A stretch of 47,357 nt of DNA from Chloroflexota bacterium (GTDB lineage: Bacteria > Chloroflexota > Anaerolineae > Anaerolineales > Anaerolineaceae). Below, piece after piece: positions 42,255 to 47,357 of the stretch; positions within the stretch are counted from its first letter, which is position 1; each line of letters opens with the position of its first letter. Where the stretch lies: the NCBI GenBank assembly GCA_021779955.1, contig JAJXZS010000038.1, positions 1 through 47,357 on the forward strand, read 5' to 3'. The notes under the pieces were generated by a model. That model was given only the letters and a program-made list of their open reading frames with translations. It was not told the DNA's origin and did not search any database. Position numbers and translations under genes: made by a program.

Positions 42255-44484
42255 CCCGCGTCTGCACCAGGCAGAAGTTCTTGAATATGGTGGCGGCTGG
42301 ATGGGTGTCTCCGCCGTCCCTGGCAGCGGTAAAACCCACACGCTTTCTGCCCTGGCTGCACGTCTGATCCTGGAAGGCCAGCTTCAGTCCGACCAGGAAG
42401 TGCTCATTGTCACTCTGGTCAATTCTGCCGTGGACAACTTCTCCAGCCGCATTGCCGGCTTCGTCAAGGCTTCAGGGCTCCTCGAAAATGTTGGTTACAG
42501 AGTACGCACGCTGCACGGCCTGGCCCATGATATCGTCCGTGAAAGCCCCGATATTGCCGGTGTCTCGGATCAATTCTCCATCATTGATGATGGTGAGTCC
42601 ACGAAGATGATTGACGAGATTACGGCTGCCTACTTGCGCGAGCATCCGGAATTGACCGAGGTATACATCACTAGCTCGGCCGATGATTCATCCTCCAGCC
42701 GTCTGGGCGCCCAGTGGAACAGCCTGCTCAATTCCATCAATTCCAGCTTCATCTCCCAGGCCAAGGATCTTCAGGCTGAGCCCGGCGATATTCGCAAGGC
42801 GCTTGAAAAGCGCAAGTTCCACGATCCGCTTATCGAGATGGGAATTGAAGTCTATACGCAATATCAGCGAGGTTTGCACTTCAGGAATGCCGTCGACTTC
42901 ACCGATCTCATTCGAATGGCCTACACAGTCCTTCGTTCGGATCCTCAATATCTTGAGCGGCTGCGTTTCCGCTGGCCCTACGTGCTCGAGGATGAAGCCC
43001 AGGATTCCTCTTACTTGCAGGAGCAGATCCTGAGATTGCTGATTGGGCCCTCCGGAAATTGGGTACGCGTTGGCGATCCAAATCAGGCAATCTATGAAAC
43101 TTTTACTACAGCTAATCCCAAATATCTAAAGGAATTCCTCGATACTCCAGGCGTGATCCGCCGCGAACTGCCTAATTCAGGCCGGTCGAACCTCAGCATC
43201 ATTAACCTGGCCAACCAACTGATCCGCTGGACGGAATCCGGGCACCCTGTTGAAACCTTGCGGAAATCGCTCACCAGCCCCTATATCGAGCCTGCCCCTC
43301 CTGGCGACCCGCAGCCCAACCCACCCGACTCCCCCAATGCCATTTATGTTCACAAGAATAAGCTCAAGCCTGACCGCGAGCTCGAGGTCGTGATTAATTC
43401 ATTGAAAAGTTGGCTTCCAGGCAATACCGACAAGAGCGTCGCTGTCCTCGTCCCGATTGCCAAACGAGGCGAAAGAGTCGTCGAAGAGCTCGACGGGGCT
43501 GGCATCAAAGTTGTCGAAATGCTCAAAAGCAGTCAGTCCACGCGTAAAACCGCGAAGATGATCCAAAAACTGCTCCTTTCCCTGGCCGACCCATCCTCCC
43601 CGCCGAAATGCTCGAATGCCTTTCAAGAAATTTATCAATCTCCGCAGCATAATGTGGAAGACAACGAGCGGGTCGAGCGCCTTGCAATGCTCTTGCGAAA
43701 AACCTTGAAACTTGAGGATTTCTTCTACCCGTTTTCCGGGCGTTCACTTACAGCCTTGTTTGATGCTTCCGACCTCGATGAATCTGATATTGCCTTACTC
43801 GACGATTTCCGCAAGAAAATGGTTCGTTGGCAGGCAGCATCCTCTTTGCCCATCGATCAACTTGTGCTCACGCTCGCCCAGGACCTCTTCACTACGCCCG
43901 CCGACTTGGCGTTGACCCACAAGTTTGCCTTGCTGCTCGAATTCAGCGCCGCCAACCATCCCGAGTATAAGTTGGTCGATTTTGCAGATGAACTGCGCGA
44001 GATAGCCAGCAACGAGCGGCGATTCATAGGCTTCAGCGAAGAAGAGACGGGCATCGACCCTGCCAAGCACAAGGGTGAGGTCTTCGTTCTCACTTACCAC
44101 AAGGCCAAGGGCCTCGAATGGGACCGTGTCTACCTTCTCTCTGTCAATAACTACGATTTCCCGTCCGCGGTAGAAGGTGACGAATATCTGAGCGAGAAAT
44201 GGTTTGTCAAAGACCATGCCAATCTCGAAGCCGAAACATTGGCCAAACTGAAAGCAGTCGTTGGCGAGGATATTCCCGCGCTACACACCTCTACCAATGA
44301 TGCCACCCTGCAGGCGCGTGAAGATTATGCCGCCGAGCGCTTACGCTTGTTTTACGTCGGCATCACCCGCGCCAGGGAAAATCTGATCATCACCTGGAAC
44401 AGCGGCAAGCGTGATGCCTGCACCATGTCACTACCTTTGCAGGCAATGCTTGCATGGATGGAGAATAATAATGCTCCCGACTGA
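42247..44484 (+). CDS. UvrD/Rep/AddA-like SF1A helicase
   Basis: A 745-residue 3'-5' DNA helicase with all motifs: I (PGSGKT, 25-30), Ia (LIVTLVNSAVDNF), Ic (TLHGLAHDI), II (EDEAQD), III (VGDPNQAIYE), V (TYHKAKGLEWDRVYL) and VI (LFYVGITRARENL). It ends right after motif VI, so it lacks the C-terminal nuclease of AddA or RecB. I chose ATG at 42247; it overlaps the AddB-like gene by eight bases (ATGTTTAA), and its own end overlaps the nuclease gene by 14. This tight packing implies one complex: motor here, partner upstream, nuclease downstream. Confidence 0.9.
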   Translation: MFNPRLHQAEVLEYGGGWMGVSAVPGSGKTHTLSALAARLILEGQLQSDQEVLIVTLVNSAVDNFSSRIAGFVKASGLLENVGYRVRTLHGLAHDIVRESPDIAGVSDQFSIIDDGESTKMIDEITAAYLREHPELTEVYITSSADDSSSSRLGAQWNSLLNSINSSFISQAKDLQAEPGDIRKALEKRKFHDPLIEMGIEVYTQYQRGLHFRNAVDFTDLIRMAYTVLRSDPQYLERLRFRWPYVLEDEAQDSSYLQEQILRLLIGPSGNWVRVGDPNQAIYETFTTANPKYLKEFLDTPGVIRRELPNSGRSNLSIINLANQLIRWTESGHPVETLRKSLTSPYIEPAPPGDPQPNPPDSPNAIYVHKNKLKPDRELEVVINSLKSWLPGNTDKSVAVLVPIAKRGERVVEELDGAGIKVVEMLKSSQSTRKTAKMIQKLLLSLADPSSPPKCSNAFQEIYQSPQHNVEDNERVERLAMLLRKTLKLEDFFYPFSGRSLTALFDASDLDESDIALLDDFRKKMVRWQAASSLPIDQLVLTLAQDLFTTPADLALTHKFALLLEFSAANHPEYKLVDFADELREIASNERRFIGFSEEETGIDPAKHKGEVFVLTYHKAKGLEWDRVYLLSVNNYDFPSAVEGDEYLSEKWFVKDHANLEAETLAKLKAVVGEDIPALHTSTNDATLQAREDYAAERLRLFYVGITRARENLIITWNSGKRDACTMSLPLQAMLAWMENNNAPD

Positions 44485-45286
44485 TTTTGCATTCAACCAG
44501 CAAAACCTTCAGGATTTTGAGGACTGCTACAGGCGTTTCCATTTACGCTACGTCGAGCATCTTGAATGGCCTGCCATAGAATCGGAGCCTGTTTTGATTC
44601 AGGAAAGGTTGATGGAACTCGGCCAAACTTTCCACACCATGGTACAGCAAAGCCTTTCAGGTGTTCCCGCAGACGTCATCCGCGCAGGCATCCATGATGA
44701 ACAACTCGAACGCTGGTGGCGTAATTTCGAATCGTTCGATCTCGATCTCTCGAACAAGACTTTTCTGGTCGAAGAGCTGATCTCCGTCCCACTGGCCGAT
44801 TTCCGCCTTGTCGCAAAATTTGATCTTTTTACCATCGACGAGAAGCACAATATCCTCATCTATGATTGGAAGACTTCTCAAAAACCTCCCATTCGCAAAA
44901 ACCTGCTAGCCAAGACCCAATCCAAGGTTTACCCATTTGTAGCCGTCAGAAGCAGCGCTGCCCTGACCCATTCTGACCCGGTTGGACCAGAAAAAGTCAA
45001 AATGATTTACTGGTTCCCCGAATTTCCTGAAGATGCCGTCGAATTGGACTACTCTGCATCTCAATATGAAAAAGCCGGGCAATCCTTCACGGATACCATC
45101 AACGAGATCAATACCCTCGAAGGACGCGAAGCATTCCCGAAGACTGAAGATCGAAAACGCTGTGCTTACTGCGCTTTTCGCTCATTTTGCGGCCGCGGCG
45201 ACACACCCGGAAGCAATGACGAGGACGCGCTCCCCATCTCGAGCGCTTCTGACGAGGCGTTCGACATCAATTTTGATTCCTTCTAA
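44471..45286 (+). CDS. Stand-alone Fe-S PD-(D/E)XK nuclease (AddB/RecB/Cas4-like)
   Basis: A 271-residue nuclease. H55 (GQTFHTMVQ), D118 (AKFDLF) and D132-W-K134 (IYDWKTS) make up the PD-(D/E)XK site. C19 (EDCYRRF) together with C231, C234 and C240 (CAYCAFRSFC) match the split four-Cys site of the [4Fe-4S] iron-staple fold seen in AddB and Cas4. I chose ATG at 44471, inside the last codons of the helicase gene; a start 60 bases earlier lies deep in motif VI. It should provide the cutting activity of the complex; a single nuclease contrasts with the two of AddAB. Confidence 0.88.
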   Translation: MLPTDFAFNQQNLQDFEDCYRRFHLRYVEHLEWPAIESEPVLIQERLMELGQTFHTMVQQSLSGVPADVIRAGIHDEQLERWWRNFESFDLDLSNKTFLVEELISVPLADFRLVAKFDLFTIDEKHNILIYDWKTSQKPPIRKNLLAKTQSKVYPFVAVRSSAALTHSDPVGPEKVKMIYWFPEFPEDAVELDYSASQYEKAGQSFTDTINEINTLEGREAFPKTEDRKRCAYCAFRSFCGRGDTPGSNDEDALPISSASDEAFDINFDSF

Positions 45287-45306
45287 GCTGAAGAATCCAG
45301 GCATCC

Positions 45307-47357
45307 ATGAAGATCGCCCCGAATTGGATCTTTTCACCCCCGGTCGAGATTCCCCCCGAGCTCAAAAGCGACCTCGCTGCCCCTGATTTCCTACTCGAAT
45401 GCCTGGTGCGGCGCGGCATCACCACGTCACAAGCGGCGCTTGCCTTCCTGGACTTCCACAAGTACACGCCCACGTCTCCGGATACGTTGCCTGATTTGCC
45501 CAAAGCTGTCGAACGGATTCGTAAAGCGGTTGAAAATCGTGAAACCATTGGCGTTTGGGGTGATTTCGATGTCGACGGCCAGACGGCTACTGCCGTGCTG
45601 GTAGATACACTACGCAGAATTGGCGCTGACGTTGATTTTCACATCCCTGTTCGAGGCATGGAATCACACGGCATCAATCTCGATCCGCTTAAAGTCTTTC
45701 TCACCCATTCGATGAAGGTGCTGCTGACTTGTGATACCGGCGTCTCGGCAAACGAAGCTGCAACTTACCTGCAATCAGTCGGGGTCGATCTCATCATCAC
45801 CGATCATCACCAGCTTCCCGAAATTCTCCCATCCGCGCTGGCGATCATCAATCCCCAATTGCTGCCCACAGACAATCCATTGCACGATCTGGCCGGCGTT
45901 GGTGTCGCCTATAAGCTTGCAGAAGCGCTTCTTTTGAGTTATGGCAAGGATGATACCATAGTGACCCTTCACGATCTTGTGGCTTTGGGCTGTGTGGCAG
46001 ATCTGGCAACCCTGCGCGGTGACACACGTTATCTTGTCCAATCGGGAATCGATCGCATGCGCAACTCTCCCCGCCTCTTCCTGGCGAAGATGGCCTCAAA
46101 ACTCGAATTGACTCTCGAATCGTTCAGTGAGGAGAATATCGGCTTCGACATTGCTCCGCGCATGAACGCAGTCGGCCGGCTCGATGATGCGAATCCGATG
46201 GTGGATTTCCTGCTTTCGGATGATGCAGAAGAGATCGAGACCATCCTCACCCACATGGAAGCGTTGAATGCTAATCGCAAGCTCCTGGTCAGCCAGGTCT
46301 TTCAAGGCTGCCTCGCGCAACTCGAGACCAACCCTGGTTTGGCAGATCGATCCATTTTGATCCTATCCCATCCGGATTGGCCTGCAGGTGTCGTCGGTAT
46401 CGCTGCAGGCAGGCTTGCTGAATGGACTTACAAACCCGTCATCTTGTTGAGCGGAGCAAAAGAAGAGATCCTGCGTGGCTCTGTGCGTTCCATCCCAGGC
46501 ATCGACATCACTGCGGCTCTCGCTCAAAATCAGGACCTGCTGCTGACGTTTGGCGGACATCCCATGGCTGCCGGACTTTCCCTCAATGCAGAAAACCTCC
46601 CTGAATTCCGTGCGCGGATGCATCTGACCGTCGCCGCGATGGCGGAAGCGACGCATGTCGAAGCTGAATTGCCTGTGGAAACCGCCTTGAATCTCGACCT
46701 GGTGGATCTCAATCTACTCGCCGATCTCGACCGCCTGGCTCCCTTTGGCCCTGGCAATCCTTCTCCCATTTTCGCTGCACCTGGCCTCACGCTTCAAGAC
46801 ACCTCCGTTCTGGGCCACAATGGAGACCACCGCCAGGCGATCGTCGAAGACGAACGCGGGGACGATTACCGCATCCTTTGGTGGCAGGGAGCCGATCTAC
46901 CTCTCCCGGAAGGCCGCTTCGACCTGGCATACAAAGCTCGCTTGAATGTCTACAAAGGCACTCCCAAGGTCCAGTATGAATGGGTGGATTTTCGCCAATC
47001 ACAGGAGCCAACACCTGTTACACTGGCCAAATCGGCGAAAAAATATGAATTGCTCGATTTTCGTCAATTTTCATCACACGCTCCCGAAATTCAGGCTGTG
47101 ATCGACCTGAACCAAGCCTTCTTCTGGCAAGAAGGCGCAAATGCGGCAGTCGCTTCACGTGACCGCACAAGCTTCGAGAAATCATCCACTCTCGTAATTC
47201 AAACGGTTCCGCCTTCGTCCGCAGACCTGCTCGAAGCAGTGTCGAAAATTAAACCCGCAAAGATCCTGTTTCTTGGAGAAATCCCGCCTGAGAACGATCT
47301 TGGGGTCTTCCTGCGGGAATTGGGCGCGTTCCTCAAGCAAGCTGCGCAACAGGGCAG
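45307..47357 (+). CDS. recJ: Single-stranded-DNA exonuclease RecJ (3' end outside window)
   Basis: At least 683 residues of a RecJ 5'-3' exonuclease, cut by the right edge. DHH-domain motifs are GDFDVDG (motif I), TCDTGVSAN (II), ITDHHQLPE (III, DHH) and GCVADLATL (IV); the DHHA1 domain shows HPDWPAGVVGIAAGRL and TFGGHPMAAG, and an OB-like domain follows (FGPGNPSPIF). A region beyond residue 580 continues into an extra C-terminal part. ATG at 45307 is 20 bases after the nuclease gene; the ribosome binding site is weak. Being the fifth DNA-processing gene in a row, it likely joins the same repair pathway. Confidence 0.94.
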   Translation, partial: MKIAPNWIFSPPVEIPPELKSDLAAPDFLLECLVRRGITTSQAALAFLDFHKYTPTSPDTLPDLPKAVERIRKAVENRETIGVWGDFDVDGQTATAVLVDTLRRIGADVDFHIPVRGMESHGINLDPLKVFLTHSMKVLLTCDTGVSANEAATYLQSVGVDLIITDHHQLPEILPSALAIINPQLLPTDNPLHDLAGVGVAYKLAEALLLSYGKDDTIVTLHDLVALGCVADLATLRGDTRYLVQSGIDRMRNSPRLFLAKMASKLELTLESFSEENIGFDIAPRMNAVGRLDDANPMVDFLLSDDAEEIETILTHMEALNANRKLLVSQVFQGCLAQLETNPGLADRSILILSHPDWPAGVVGIAAGRLAEWTYKPVILLSGAKEEILRGSVRSIPGIDITAALAQNQDLLLTFGGHPMAAGLSLNAENLPEFRARMHLTVAAMAEATHVEAELPVETALNLDLVDLNLLADLDRLAPFGPGNPSPIFAAPGLTLQDTSVLGHNGDHRQAIVEDERGDDYRILWWQGADLPLPEGRFDLAYKARLNVYKGTPKVQYEWVDFRQSQEPTPVTLAKSAKKYELLDFRQFSSHAPEIQAVIDLNQAFFWQEGANAAVASRDRTSFEKSSTLVIQTVPPSSADLLEAVSKIKPAKILFLGEIPPENDLGVFLRELGAFLKQAAQQG

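Noticed and set aside
44471-45286. Cas4 of a CRISPR-Cas system
   Set aside because: The Fe-S nuclease plan fits, but its gene overlaps a UvrD-type helicase gene, and there is no array or cas1/cas2 in the window.

Overview
The window looks like a chromosomal segment of an uncultured or little-studied Chloroflexota bacterium, most likely class Anaerolineae. The basis is inference from gene content. There is a Tad/Flp pilus locus without secretin genes. There are Pro/Thr-rich lipoprotein linkers, a type 2 isopentenyl-diphosphate isomerase beside a prenyl synthase, and membrane proteins of a kind I associate with Anaerolineae. No rRNA marker is present to confirm this. Nearly all of the window is protein coding, in short operons separated by clear rho-independent hairpins and sigma-70-like promoters. 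I see no tRNA, rRNA, insertion sequence, prophage, integrase or CRISPR array. No stretch without a gene reaches 300 bases; the longest (11038-11323) holds a terminator and a promoter.

Layout, 1-10.5 kb: a copper operon on the minus strand (csoR-copZ-copA, copA running off the left edge) diverges from a folate operon (folM-like SDR, folB, folK) across a palindrome that contains both -35 boxes. Next come a minus-strand isoprenoid pair (type 2 IDI, polyprenyl synthase), a lone acyl carrier protein, sucCD, and a two-gene unit of an SPFH protein with a C-terminal DNA-binding-type HTH plus a helical partner.

Layout, 10.5-18.8 kb: a Tad/Flp pilus locus. Three tiny Flp pilin genes, two of them a near-perfect tandem duplication including their terminators, are followed by cpaB, a TadZ/CpaE with an intact receiver domain, cpaF, tadB and tadC, then comF and long-form hpf.

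Layout, 18.8-38.6 kb: a TetR-led operon with an epimerase and an SDR; efp followed by a Cys-rich small protein and a HAD-DinB fusion; ftsH; miaA/yraN diverging from an operon made of a degenerate cinA, an amidohydrolase-CYTH-like fusion and glgA, followed by malQ; a DMT exporter; a superoxide dismutase with a ferredoxin; and a minus-strand unit of a large membrane-anchored protein, ruvX and mltG.

Layout, 38.7-47.4 kb: a plus-strand run of a lipoprotein, a DEDDh exonuclease, an AddB-like ATPase with broken motifs, a complete UvrD-type helicase, a stand-alone Fe-S PD-(D/E)XK nuclease, and recJ (running off the right edge). Several of these genes overlap by 8-14 bases. I read this as a candidate split AddAB-like DNA end-processing machine with accessory exonucleases, and as the most interesting part of the window. 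Other leads are the gene fusions (SPFH-HTH, HAD-DinB, deaminase-CYTH), the CinA without its catalytic signature, and several palindromic operators.
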